Shown: positions 53,183 to 62,161 of the stretch, piece by piece
How positions within the stretch are numbered: position 1 is the first letter of the stretch
Layout: each line of letters begins with the position of its first letter
Source: AWTP1-13 sp963820375
GTDB lineage: Bacteria; Pseudomonadota; Alphaproteobacteria; Rhizobiales; Hyphomicrobiaceae
DNA: 64,000 nucleotides
Assembly (NCBI GenBank): GCA_963820375.1
Contig: CAWFZX010000028.1
Span: 1 to 64,000, forward strand
Direction: 5' to 3'
Notes under the pieces: model-generated
What the model saw: the letters and a program-made list of their open reading frames with translations, nothing else
Databases searched by the model: none
What the model was told of the DNA's origin: nothing
Program-made: the position numbers and the translations under genes

Positions 53183-53301
53183 ACCGCGGCAAAGCCGGAT
53201 AGGCAGCAAACGATGCTTGGCAGCTTGCCGCAAGCATGATCGGCGCGACAACCTTGGTCGCCGTGCCAATGAGGGGACGCCGTTCGGCGTCCGCCGTGTT
53301 G

Positions 53302-54255
53302 CTAGGACGCGGGCTGGGCCTGCCGCGGAGCCGTTTGGCGACGGGTCACCGGCGGTTTGGTGAAGACATCGACAAGTTGCTCACGAAACCATGCCAGCGC
53401 GGGTTCATCGTTGGTGCCCGGGTGCCAGGCAATCACATAACGCAGGCGGGGGACATTGAACGGGAACGGGACAATCCGAACCCCGGCCATGCTCGCGTAA
53501 ATCTCAGCCGCACGGCGTGGCAAGGTCGCGATCAAATCCGTGCCTCGAACCGCCAATACGGCGGCACCAAAGTAGGGCACGCGCAGGCCGATGCGCCGCC
53601 GTGCCAGGTTTTTGGCGAGCACCGTGTCAACAATGGCGCCCCAAGGATTAAAGAGCGTTAGCAAAACGTGGGGATGACGCAGATAGGCGTCCTTTGTCAG
53701 CGGTCGACTCCCGATCGCATGCTGCTCGCAGAGGATGCAGACGATGTCATCCTCAAACAGTGGCTGAGATAGCAGCGGTGCTGGGACTTGATTGGCCCAC
53801 AGCAGAACGTCGACCCGTCCATGCGTCACGTCCTCGAATGCCTTGTCATGCCAAGCGACGAGTTCCAGCTGTGTCCCCGGCGCCGCCGCCTTGAGTCGAC
53901 CGGGCAATCGGGCGGCAATCAGCATGGAGGCGGAGTCGGTCGCGCAGACCCGGAAGGTGTCCTCCGCCGAGAGCGGATTGAATGCCTCGCCCCGCAGCAT
54001 ACGGTCGAGCTCCGGCAAGATGGATTGCAGGTCTTGCTGTAATCGGCGCGCCCGAGCGGTGAGCTCATAGCCACCAGCGGTGCGGATTAGCAGCTCGTCG
54101 CCGAACGTCTCGCGCAATCGCTGAAGCACGCGGCTCATGGCCGGCTGACTGAGGTGGTGGCGCGCGGCGGCCCTGGAAATGCTCCGCTCCTCAAGCAGCA
54201 CGGCGAGGGCCGCCAGCAGGTTCAGGTCTGATCTGCGAACATGCGTCAGGTGCAT
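53302..54255 (-). CDS. LysR-family transcriptional regulator
   Basis: 317 residues. The winged helix is 'LNLLAALAVLLEERSISRAAARHHLSQPAMSRVLQRLRETFGDELLIRTAGGYELTARARRL', typical of LysR. The effector domain starts at 'DTFRVCATDSASMLIAARLPGRLKAAAPGTQLELV'. It is divergent from the small peptide gene at 54367 (111 bases apart), the usual arrangement for a LysR regulator and its target. Confidence 0.92.
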   Translation of the reverse strand: MHLTHVRRSDLNLLAALAVLLEERSISRAAARHHLSQPAMSRVLQRLRETFGDELLIRTAGGYELTARARRLQQDLQSILPELDRMLRGEAFNPLSAEDTFRVCATDSASMLIAARLPGRLKAAAPGTQLELVAWHDKAFEDVTHGRVDVLLWANQVPAPLLSQPLFEDDIVCILCEQHAIGSRPLTKDAYLRHPHVLLTLFNPWGAIVDTVLAKNLARRRIGLRVPYFGAAVLAVRGTDLIATLPRRAAEIYASMAGVRIVPFPFNVPRLRYVIAWHPGTNDEPALAWFREQLVDVFTKPPVTRRQTAPRQAQPAS

Positions 54256-54366
54256 CTTGACTATCTAACATTTGCATTCGGCGCATGGAAGCCCACCCCC
54301 TACATATCAGTCATCGGCCAAGCGCAAATGCTTATTGCCACCATAGCGTTGACCACGGAGACCACC

Positions 54367-54483
54367 ATGAAAGTTATCGTTTCAGCCCTGATCGCACTCT
54401 CGCTTCTCACCGGCGTTGCCGCCAGCGCGAGCGCCTTCGACGCCAAAACCTTCTACGAGCAACAAGACCGCGCCGCTTCCTAA
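54367..54483 (+). CDS. 38-residue secreted peptide, paralogue of the peptide at 5542
   Basis: Same length and layout as the peptide at 5542-5658: signal-like 'MKVIVSALIALSLLTGVAASASA', then 'FDAKTFYEQQDR'. About half the positions match, concentrated in SAL, GVA and the DAK-x-FYE-x-x-DR tail. ATG 54367 has no strong ribosome site (ACC ACC before it). It lies next to a divergent LysR gene, so a ligand-controlled expression is possible. Function unknown. Confidence 0.7.
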   Translation: MKVIVSALIALSLLTGVAASASAFDAKTFYEQQDRAAS

Positions 54484-55032
54484 GCGCGCAAATACTGGGC
54501 GAAGAGCCGCAGCAACGGCTCCTCCCCCCAAATCAAATGGAGAATTCTTATGAACATCGCCACGACCTCGTTCCGAATAGCTGTTGGTCAGGCAAGCAGT
54601 TTCGGGTTAGCGCCGGCCCCGGGTATGATTTGGACGGCACGCGAGGGTTTGAACTTCGACGCCGGACAAGGCGTCCGCGAGGCGAAGCAAGCGCGGTATG
54701 GGGAGGCCGCTGCGTGCGCCAGAACATCATCGCACGCGCAGGTCTTCCCAAAGCTGAGCCAATGGTGCTTGGATGTTTGGCGCGGGTGTAGGACCGTTTG
54801 GCATCATCATCGAGGCACGTCAGGTTGGGGCACCGTGCGCGATGCGCACGGCTTGTGCTAACAAGATGGCAAGATCAGCCACCGTTGGCGCGCCGGGATG
54901 ACCACGGCCGGCAGAGTTCAGTTCCGACGTCTCCTCCCACAAGGGCGACTTGAGCGCCACGACGGTGCGCGCCGAACCATCGTCGTCACCATGCCCAGCC
55001 TATGGAATTGCGGGCTGATGCGCCAGTTATGA
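54484..55032. other. intergenic region, weak ORF at 54550-54861
   Basis: About 550 bases. A 103-residue ORF (54550-54861) has a GGAG eight bases before its ATG but no recognisable domain and an unusual Trp/His-rich end, so it is not called as a gene. Nothing else seen. Confidence 0.4.
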
Positions 55033-55269
55033 TCAAGAGCGCTTCTCAAACCCGGCGCGTGCTGCTGCCTTCAGCGCCTCCAGATTTTCTGTGCCAAGTA
55101 GGCCGGCGTGGGCGACGATCGCATGCGCCAGGCTGAGCCGGGCGTTCTCGACGCTGGCCGGATCGACGCTGGGAGCAATCAGGCTCCACACCTCATCAAA
55201 CGCCCGCTTGAGGGCTTTGATCGCACTCGCTTCGAAGGGCGCCGCGTCCAGCAGCTTCTGCGCTTCCAT
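55033..55269 (-). CDS. small hypothetical protein, rhizobial type
   Basis: 78 residues: 'EAQKLLDAAPFEASAIKALKRAFDEVWSLIAPSVDPASVENARLSLAHAIVAHAGLLGTENLEALKAAARAGFEKRS'-type helical sequence. The pattern (LDAAPFEP-like start, A-x-D-E-x-W, 'ARLSLAHAIV') is common among short hypothetical proteins of Bradyrhizobium-like genomes. ATG 55269 has GGGGAC just upstream. Function unknown. Confidence 0.7.
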   Translation of the reverse strand: MEAQKLLDAAPFEASAIKALKRAFDEVWSLIAPSVDPASVENARLSLAHAIVAHAGLLGTENLEALKAAARAGFEKRS

Positions 55270-55581
55270 GTCGTCCCCATGCCCGCCTCCCACTGTGGCA
55301 TAGGTTGCACCGGCATGCACCCACATACCCTCAGGGGAGGCCGCCCAAACCGCAGTCGTTGGGTGCCAGCCTGCCGGCTTGGCGGGCGTCATGCCTCGTG
55401 AAGTCGCAGCACTGGCTCCCAAGGCCAGGCAGCGCCAATCTGCGCCGGCCCACCCGGGCCTGGGCTCATAAGGGACACCTTGCCCGCCATCACCCTCGCG
55501 GTTTTTCCGAGTTTCTCGGCCGCCCGGCCCGTCGTCCCGGCCCAGGTCCAGAGCGGTCCAGCGTTGCGGCTGCAGGGCCCA
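55270..55581. other. intergenic region
   Basis: About 310 bases between same-strand genes. No gene or element recognised. Confidence 0.4.
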
Positions 55582-56088
55582 TCACTCCGATTGAAGGCGC
55601 TTCAATCGCTCTTGCGCCACACGGTCACTGGGATCGAGTTCCAGGGCGCGCCGGTAGTCTCCGACAGCCGCAGGGTTGTCACTACGACGCTCGTGCGCCA
55701 AGCCCCGGTTGAGGTAGGCAAGCGCGAACCCTGGATCGATCTTGATCGCGCGCGTGAAATCGGCAATCGCCAGCGGATACTGTTGCGTGTCGAAGTACAC
55801 ATTTCCTCGATTGTAGAAGGCCAGTGGATTATTCGGATCGCGCCGGATCGCTGCCTCATAATCGCGCAGGGCAAGCCCAGGTTTGCCTCGCCGGGCGTAA
55901 ACATTGGCGCGGTTTATATGGGCTGTCGCCAGATCCTGTGGTCGGCCGGAACCTTGCTTGAGATAGGCGCTGCAACCTCGAACCTGACGCTGAAGATCGC
56001 GGACCTGGTTGCAGTCGTCGATGGCGCCGGCGTGCGCCAGCGCAGCTGCGAACAGCAAAGCGCCGCACGTCGTGGCGATGGTGCGCAT
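55582..56088 (-). CDS. exported TPR-repeat protein
   Basis: 168 residues. The signal segment 'IATTCGALLFAAALAHAGA' is followed by a two-cysteine start ('AIDDCNQVRDLQRQVRGC'), then three tetratricopeptide repeats ('ATAHINRANVYARRGKPGLALRDYEAAIRRDPNNPLAFYNRGNVYFDTQQYPLAIADFTRAIKIDPGFALAYLNRGLAHERRSDNPAAVGDYRRALELDPSD'). It probably mediates protein interaction in the periplasm. ATG 56088 is preferred to an upstream extension that is not family-like. Confidence 0.85.
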   Translation of the reverse strand: MRTIATTCGALLFAAALAHAGAIDDCNQVRDLQRQVRGCSAYLKQGSGRPQDLATAHINRANVYARRGKPGLALRDYEAAIRRDPNNPLAFYNRGNVYFDTQQYPLAIADFTRAIKIDPGFALAYLNRGLAHERRSDNPAAVGDYRRALELDPSDRVAQERLKRLQSE

Positions 56089-57003
56089 CTCTAGCGTCCG
56101 CCCTTCTCGCCATGACGTAGGCCTTAAGACGCCGAGCTGCAACGGCAAACGACAATTTGCGGCGCCGGCTTGCTGGCGCAACCCGCTTTGGGCGAGCGCG
56201 GGGAGTTTGTGTGGGGCCAAACACCGACCGGCGTCGGCTGCAAAAAGCTTGGACCAGCGCGCACCTGCGCGCCGGCCACCTCATGCAGGGCCGTCACGCA
56301 TTGATCAGCCATTGGCTACAAGGGGGTAAGGCCAAGCAGCAGCCCGGCCGGGATCCCGCGGGGCGAACGCAAGCGCCCCAACAGGCTGCTGCGCAGGCCG
56401 CGGGACCCGGCCAGGATCTGACACACAAACCCGGACGCGACCCGGGCGTGGGCCGACGGCCGGAGCCTTCGGGACCGGTCCGCTGGCGCTGAAGGGAAGC
56501 AACCGCTCGTGTCGCGGTTTTATTGATCTCGGTTAGGGCGCGTGCGTGAGCGTGTGAATGACGGCTTTTTTCCGATCCAAGAGGTCGTGCCCTTCGGTCT
56601 CACCGAGGCCGTCGCCCAGGCACGGAACCTGGCCGCTGATTGAGAGATTTCGTCGTGCGCGACGGACTGGCAGCAGTCATTGGTAAATGGCGCCCTTGGC
56701 ATCTTTGCTGAGGCCTTCGGTCTCTGGGTCGACAGCGCTTTGGCGATGGCGTGTTCTTTCGTGCAAGAGACGTCCTGGAGTGAGCTCGAACGCATCGGCG
56801 AGGGATTCATCACATTGTTAGGGAGCAGATGCTGCCCGAACACCCCAAGTTCGAGCTTGGTTCCGTTGCGCCCGACCAATGTCAAAAGCGGGCTAGCGGG
56901 CTTCGCCGTGACCCCCGCCTGCAACCTAGTGCGCCATTGTCCGTTAAGAGTTCAGCCAAAAGCCGATCTGGGCGATACTCGCTTGAAACCCGTGGAGGGG
57001 TCA
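56089..57003. other. intergenic region
   Basis: About 915 bases. A Gln/Pro-rich short ORF (about 56283-56492) and the upstream part of the AI-2E frame are open but have no ribosome site or domain. No other element seen. Confidence 0.4.
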
Positions 57004-58872
57004 GTGGCACCATTCCTTTTTGCGCCGCCCCGTCTGGACCCTGGCCGCATCAGCGCCTTGGCGCATGGTTTCATCATTGCCGCCCTGATTGTCGTTCTTC
57101 TGATCGCGGGACGGGAGATACTTGAGCCGCTGGTGATCGCCGCTCTGCTCGCCTTCATTCTGTCCCCCTTAATCCGCCGACTTCGGCAGTGGGGCGTGTG
57201 GCGCGCGCCGTCCGTGATTTTGGCCGTGCTTTTCGCCTTGGGCGTGTTGGGTGCGCTGGGCTCTGTCATTGCCCTGCAAATCACCCAGCTTGCCGAAGAA
57301 CTGCCCACCTACGAGACAAACCTGCGCAACAAGATCAGGGCGCTCGGCTCCGGCAAGCTGACGTCCCGGGCCTTGGAACGCGCGACTGGCACGCTGAAAG
57401 ACCTGCAACAGGAAATCACCAAGGCAGGCCCCCCAGCATCTTCGGCAGAGCAAAAACCTGTGCTTGTCGAGGTGCGTCAGCCTGAGCCCCGAGGCCTGGA
57501 GTTGATCGCCCTGCTGCTGCGCCCATTGCTGTCGCCGCTGACGATGACGGCTTTGGTGGTCCTATTTCTGATCTTCATTCTGCTGCAACGAGAAGACATC
57601 CGTGACCGCTTTCTGCGCCTTGCCGGGACCGCGGACCTGCAGCGCTCCACAGCGGCGCTTGATGACGCGGGCAGCCGCCTCAGCCGCTTCTTTCTCATGC
57701 AGACCCTTCTCAACGCCGGCTTCGGAGCCGTCATCACCATTGGCTTGTGGCTGATCGGTGTCCCCAACGCCGTGCTATGGGGCATCTTCGCGGGGCTGAT
57801 GCGGTTCGTCCCCTTCATCGGCGGTATTATTGCGGCGTTTTTTCCGATCGCGTTGGCCGCCGCCGTTGATCCTGGCTGGAGCATGGTCCTGGCTACGGCC
57901 GGTCTGTTTCTTATCGCCGAGCCAATCGCCGGACATGTGGTTGAGCCCCTGCTTTACGGTCAGCACACCGGCCTGTCGCCGGTGGCCATCGTCGTGGCAA
58001 CGCTGTTCTGGACCCTGCTGTGGGGACCCGTCGGGCTGCTGCTGGCGACACCTTTGACGGTTTGCCTAGTTGTCCTCGGCAAACACATCGAAGCGTTGCA
58101 GTTCATCGATGTTCTGTTGGGGGACGAGCCGGCCCTGGAACCGCATGAACGCTTCTATCAACGCCTGCTTGCCGGCGACGACACCGAGGCAGCCGATATG
58201 GCGGAACGGCAGCTCAAGAAACAGAGTTTATCGGCCTACTATGACGCGGTTGCCATGCCGGCGCTTGCTTTGGCGCAAACCGATGCCGCGCATGGCAAGC
58301 TTTCGCAGGACAAGCAGCTGGCGATTTGTCATACGGTCGAAGAGGTGGTCGACGATCTCAGAGACCACGAGGATCGCGATCCGCAAGCTGGCGATGAGGT
58401 CGCTGGCAAAGCCGGCGTGCCCGCCTCGGAGAGCCCGCCCGGCGATCGGCGCATCGATCATCCCGTCTTGTGCGTTGCCAGCCGCAGCCCGCTTGACCAG
58501 GCAGCATCGACCATGCTCGCTCAGTTGTTGGAAAAGCACGGCCTGCCCGCCCGCATACAGCCGTTTACCGACGTTGCCTCGGCGCGCGCCTTCAAGATCG
58601 ACGACCCCGACGCTCCGCTGGTTTGTCTGTCGTATTTCGGCAGCGCCGGAAACCCCGCGCATGTGCGCTATCTCATCCGACGTCTCCGCCGGGTGATGCC
58701 CAATGCGCGGTTCCTCGCAGGTTTCTGGATGCTTCTGGGAGATGACGATAAGGCCGAGGATTGGCGTACTGCCGTCGGCGCTGACCTGGTTGCGACCTCT
58801 CTCTCCCAGGCGCTGGAGATCTGCCTGCAGGAGGCGCAGGTAGGTGTCGCCCCCGCGATCGCCGTCAGCTGA
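57004..58872 (+). CDS. AI-2E-family transporter with C-terminal cytosolic domain
   Basis: About 622 residues from GTG 57004, right after a GGAGGGG site; the frame is open further upstream but not membrane-like. Residues to about 385 are the 8-helix AI-2E/permease domain ('FIIAALIVVLLIAGREILEPLVIAALLAFILSPLIRRLRQWGVWRAPSVILAV', 'RFVPFIGGIIAAFFPIALAAAVDPG', 'GHVVEPLLYGQHTGLSPVAIVVA'). After a helical linker, residues about 470-620 form a Rossmann-like tail ('HPVLCVASRSPLDQAASTMLAQLLEKHGLPARI', 'LVCLSYFGSAGNPAHVRYLIRRLRRVMPNARFLAGFWML'). The family exports solutes or signals; the tail's role is unknown. Confidence 0.85.
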   Translation: MAPFLFAPPRLDPGRISALAHGFIIAALIVVLLIAGREILEPLVIAALLAFILSPLIRRLRQWGVWRAPSVILAVLFALGVLGALGSVIALQITQLAEELPTYETNLRNKIRALGSGKLTSRALERATGTLKDLQQEITKAGPPASSAEQKPVLVEVRQPEPRGLELIALLLRPLLSPLTMTALVVLFLIFILLQREDIRDRFLRLAGTADLQRSTAALDDAGSRLSRFFLMQTLLNAGFGAVITIGLWLIGVPNAVLWGIFAGLMRFVPFIGGIIAAFFPIALAAAVDPGWSMVLATAGLFLIAEPIAGHVVEPLLYGQHTGLSPVAIVVATLFWTLLWGPVGLLLATPLTVCLVVLGKHIEALQFIDVLLGDEPALEPHERFYQRLLAGDDTEAADMAERQLKKQSLSAYYDAVAMPALALAQTDAAHGKLSQDKQLAICHTVEEVVDDLRDHEDRDPQAGDEVAGKAGVPASESPPGDRRIDHPVLCVASRSPLDQAASTMLAQLLEKHGLPARIQPFTDVASARAFKIDDPDAPLVCLSYFGSAGNPAHVRYLIRRLRRVMPNARFLAGFWMLLGDDDKAEDWRTAVGADLVATSLSQALEICLQEAQVGVAPAIAVS

Positions 58873-58889
58873 AGCCAAGCTTTCTAGGG

Positions 58890-59567
58890 TTATTGCGTGC
58901 TGACAATTCTCCCCGTGATGGCGCTCGTTGCGAGATCTGGACCAAACGCCTCTGCGCCGTCCACGCCCAGCAGTTGGGCAAGCCTAGAACGCGCGCGGTT
59001 GACGCGGCTCTTCACGGTGCCGACGGCACACTTGGTTATCTCCGCCGCCTCGTCGTAGGACAGGCCTGCAGCCCCAACCAGGATGAGAGCTTCGCGCTGA
59101 TTGGCCGGTAGTAGATCCAGCGCCTGGCGCAGGTCCTGCATATCGATGTGGCCTTGCTGAGCCGGGGCGACGGACAGACTTGCGGCTTTCTTGCCGTCGC
59201 CGTCCTCGACTTCCCGGCGCCGCTTGCGCATTTCCGAGATGAAGGTGTTTCGCAGGATCGTGAACAGCCAGGCACGAAGATTGGTGCCCTCCTGAAAGCT
59301 GTCGAGATGGCGCCAGGCCCTGAGCAACGTTTCCTGCACAAGGTCGTCGGCCCGCTCGTGCTGTCCGCAGAGTGAGAACGCGAACGCGCGCAGACTGGGC
59401 AACAGCGCCACCAGGCGATCCTTGATATCGCTGGCGGGCGCGCTTTGCTTGTCCTTGGCGGCAAGGGCCTCAAGGAGTTCTAGCAGATGCTGCGGCAACG
59501 GCGCCGGCCCATCGTCAAACATCTCCCGCAAAATCTTGCCGAGGTGGGCGATTGGCTGTTCGTTCAT
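58890..59567 (-). CDS. NepR-like anti-sigma segment fused to an EcfG-type ECF sigma factor
   Basis: 225 residues in one uninterrupted frame. Residues 8-37 ('HLGKILREMFDDGPAPLPQHLLELLEAL') fit the NepR pattern: Leu-Gly-x-x-Leu-Arg-x-x-[FY]-Asp, a Pro-Leu-Pro turn, then an Leu-rich amphipathic helix. Residues 50-118 are sigma region 2 ('LPSLRAFAFSLCGQHERADDLVQETLLRAWRHLDSFQEGTNLRAWLFTILRNTF'), and 143-201 are region 4 ('LPANQREALILVGAAGLSYDEAAEITKCAVGTVKSRVNRARSRLAQLLG'), as in EcfG. nepR and ecfG are usually adjacent separate genes, so here the intervening stop has been lost and a start for a free sigma factor could at best be the internal GTG at residue 53. ATG 59567 has only a weak ribosome site. 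Confidence 0.85.
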   Translation of the reverse strand: MNEQPIAHLGKILREMFDDGPAPLPQHLLELLEALAAKDKQSAPASDIKDRLVALLPSLRAFAFSLCGQHERADDLVQETLLRAWRHLDSFQEGTNLRAWLFTILRNTFISEMRKRRREVEDGDGKKAASLSVAPAQQGHIDMQDLRQALDLLPANQREALILVGAAGLSYDEAAEITKCAVGTVKSRVNRARSRLAQLLGVDGAEAFGPDLATSAITGRIVSTQ

Positions 59568-60494
59568 CCTGATGTTCTCGGTGCCACCATGTTCGCTCGA
59601 AGCCGTCAGGCAACCTTAGCAGGCAAAGCGGTTCGCAGATCCGGTTATTGCGCCAAGTGGATTTCTAAGCCACAAGCCCACAGTGAGGTGTTGCATCCGC
59701 CAAACTGCAAGGAGTTGCCGATACCGCACGTCGTGACTCATGCGCGCACAACCTCGCAATACGGCAAGATCAAGACAAAGCAATGGACCGGTTGTTGGAA
59801 AATTGCGCACAAACCCATCAATACACGTGTCGCTGGCCAGGTTGCAGGGCCTCGCCGGGCAACCGATCGCTCCGAGGTCGCGCGACAGTTCTAGGGGGTG
59901 CGGAGGTCGCCGCCAACAGGAAAAGCGCGGGGCTTCCTAGCGCAAGACCTTAAGGCAACCCGCCGCCGGCCATCCCTCGCGCCGCCCTTGGTTTTGCCCT
60001 TGCGGGGCATTGCCAAGCACGCCGCTCGCGCTATGGCCGACACGGCCTCATTGCCTTGACGGCTGGCGGCGCACGGGCGAGATCGCCCAGGTCGGCGCCC
60101 CGGCGCGCGTGCTGACGGCTATCGGACCGAACCTGTAGGCAGAGAGTGCCCGTTAAGCACTCGCGCGAAGCTATGCTCATGAACTGCAAGTCCTAGGCCC
60201 GATAGCCGCCAGGACGGTAGCTGCATGAGGATGCCGATGCCGTGCTCTACATCACAGATCCCGGAGCAATGATGCTCCGGTGCCCGCGAGCCTGCCGTCA
60301 ACGTAACCCCGACCGCCGAGCGCTAAAGCCTCCAACCGGTGGCGGCAAAGCGATGGGTCACCCCGGAGACCGCGCGCGTGTTGGCGCTAATCCACAGGCA
60401 AATCAGCGCCTGGGCTCTTGCAGCCCGAATCACTTCGGAGGCTGTGCGTGGACGAAGCCTGGCCTGGTGGGGTTGCGGCGTGGAGTGATCATTC
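59568..60494. other. intergenic region
   Basis: About 930 bases between the sigma fusion (leftward) and the protease (rightward), so it must hold both promoters. Several overlapping ORFs lack ribosome sites and domains. I see no RNA gene, repeat or mobile element. Confidence 0.45.
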
Positions 60495-61313
60495 ATGAAC
60501 CCCCTGACATTGCCTGTGAGATTACTTGTTGGCCTTTTCCTGTGCCCTTTGGGCGGATGTAGTACGGCAGAATCGGTCGCGCTTGGCTTTGCACCAGATC
60601 AGGTGCGCACCCGCACGTCTCAGCGGCAGGCCGAACGTCGCCCGAAAATCCAGGCAAAGCAGCGAGAAGCTGTAGCCCCAAGTCCGCTGGCCGCCGCACC
60701 AGAACCTGCTCTGCCGCCCTGGAGCCTCCCCTCGCCGAAGCCCGCGAGGATCCTGCGCTCCACGCTGACGCCAAGCCAATTGTTCACAACAGTGAGCCCG
60801 GCCGTCTATGCGGTCACAGCCGTGGGCCAACCGCCACGGCGCGCCCTTTCACAAGGCTCGGCGGTTGCTGTTTCGGCGAAGGAGGCCATCACCAATTGTC
60901 ATGTTGTCGCCGATGCCAAGGCCATCACACTCGCCAATACGGCCACCACGCTCAGGGCTGAAGTGGTTTCGGCAGATCGCTCAACGGATCGGTGCTACCT
61001 CAGAGTGCTGGAGGGAGAATTGGATCCCGTTCCTGGCTTTCGGGACTACGCCAGTCTGACGGTGGGTGAGGTCGTATTCACCATTGGTTCGCCGCAGGGT
61101 CTGGTCAACACCCTAGGCCACGGTCTGTTGTCCGGCCTGCGAAAATCAGAAAGCGCCGCTGAGTACATTCAGATCACCGCGCCGGTGTCGGAGGGATCCT
61201 CCGGGGGCGGCCTATTCGATGATCGCGGCAATTTGATCGGTGTCACGACTTTCACAATACGCGGCTCTCAGAACCTGAATTTCGCGATTGCAGCTTCCGA
61301 GTTCTGGAGGTAA
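60495..61313 (+). CDS. trypsin-like serine protease, probable lipoprotein
   Basis: 272 residues. The N-terminus 'VRLLVGLFLCPLGGCSTAE' has a lipobox (L-G-G-C). The protease triad is His in 'AITNCHVVAD', Asp in 'SADRSTDRCYLRV' and Ser in 'VSEGSSGGGLFDDRGNLIGVTT', the DegP/HtrA-type arrangement without a PDZ domain. A Pro/Arg-rich linker of about 70 residues lies between lipobox and protease. It probably acts on misfolded or surface proteins in the periplasm. GGAG precedes the ATG. Confidence 0.88.
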   Translation: MNPLTLPVRLLVGLFLCPLGGCSTAESVALGFAPDQVRTRTSQRQAERRPKIQAKQREAVAPSPLAAAPEPALPPWSLPSPKPARILRSTLTPSQLFTTVSPAVYAVTAVGQPPRRALSQGSAVAVSAKEAITNCHVVADAKAITLANTATTLRAEVVSADRSTDRCYLRVLEGELDPVPGFRDYASLTVGEVVFTIGSPQGLVNTLGHGLLSGLRKSESAAEYIQITAPVSEGSSGGGLFDDRGNLIGVTTFTIRGSQNLNFAIAASEFWR

Positions 61314-61732
61314 TGGCCCACTCTACAAACATGGCGCCAGCCGCGGGCGCACCAACAGATTTCGCGCGCGCCAGTTCACAGTGAAGTGGGCGTCTGCTGG
61401 CGTGAGACGGCAAGCCGCATCGTTCACCCACGGCGCGCTCGGCCTGCGCCGGAGCAAGGCGTTTTGCATTTTTCCGTATGTCGCTTGGCGTGCAGGCTGA
61501 GCTGACGGCTTGCGCGGGGCCAAGTTCGCCGTGTCTTGCTGGACGGCGCGCGTTAACAATTGTGGCACGGCGCGGGGGAGCCGGAACGTTGCCCTGAGCC
61601 CGTCCAACGCGGCCGTTCTAATGGTTGCTGCTTTGCTCTTTGCTGATCGGCCCGTTCACTCACTCTGTCGTGATTTGGATTTATCAACAAGCTGACAGAA
61701 GGTGCCGACGGCATCGCCGTGGTTGAGGTCGG
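61314..61732. other. intergenic region
   Basis: About 420 bases. No gene or element seen. Confidence 0.45.
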
Positions 61733-62029
61733 ATGAAACGCGAGCGTCCAGCAGACGATATGAGACGTTGGGCCATCAAGGCACGCCTACAGGGGATGCC
61801 GAGCCGCGAAATCGCCCAGCGTCTCGATCGAAGTCATGAGACGATCAAAGGCTACCTTGGCAACTGCGGCGGCACCATCCAGGGCACCTATCATTTGAAT
61901 GTGCTAGCCGCCAAAGCCTTATTTACCGAACAAGAATTGCGGGAGCTGGGCGCGGTTTGGAACGGACGCTGTTGGGTCGGCCCTGGCCGCAACAGGCCGG
62001 TGTCCTCAGGTGCTGTGCGTTCCCGCTGA
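61733..62029 (+). CDS. small helix-turn-helix protein
   Basis: 98 residues. 'RRWAIKARLQGMPSREIAQRLDRSHETIKGYLGNCGG' reads as a sigma-70 region-4- or FixJ-type helix-turn-helix (turn at 'GMPSREIAQRLDRSHETIKGYL'). The C-terminal half is short and has no further domain. GAGG lies just before the ATG. It is a small DNA-binding protein; its target is unknown. Confidence 0.65.
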   Translation: MKRERPADDMRRWAIKARLQGMPSREIAQRLDRSHETIKGYLGNCGGTIQGTYHLNVLAAKALFTEQELRELGAVWNGRCWVGPGRNRPVSSGAVRSR

Positions 62030-62161
62030 TGCTGCCGGTGATCTCGGCGCTTTGGTCAAAGCGTGCTCCGCCAGCCCTTCGCAATCAAGCCGATCGAGCG
62101 AAGGCCGCACATCGTTGCGGCCTTGCTCAGCTTTCCTCTGCCTTGGATGAGGTCCACGAAA

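Noticed and set aside
54550..54861. 103-residue ORF after the second peptide gene
   Set aside because: It has a GGAG but no domain and an atypical Trp/His-rich end; no support beyond the ribosome site.
59568..59680. EcfG-type promoter before the fused sigma gene
   Set aside because: On the minus strand only CGAAC-N15-GGTT is present, with two mismatches and wrong spacing, so autoregulation is not claimed.
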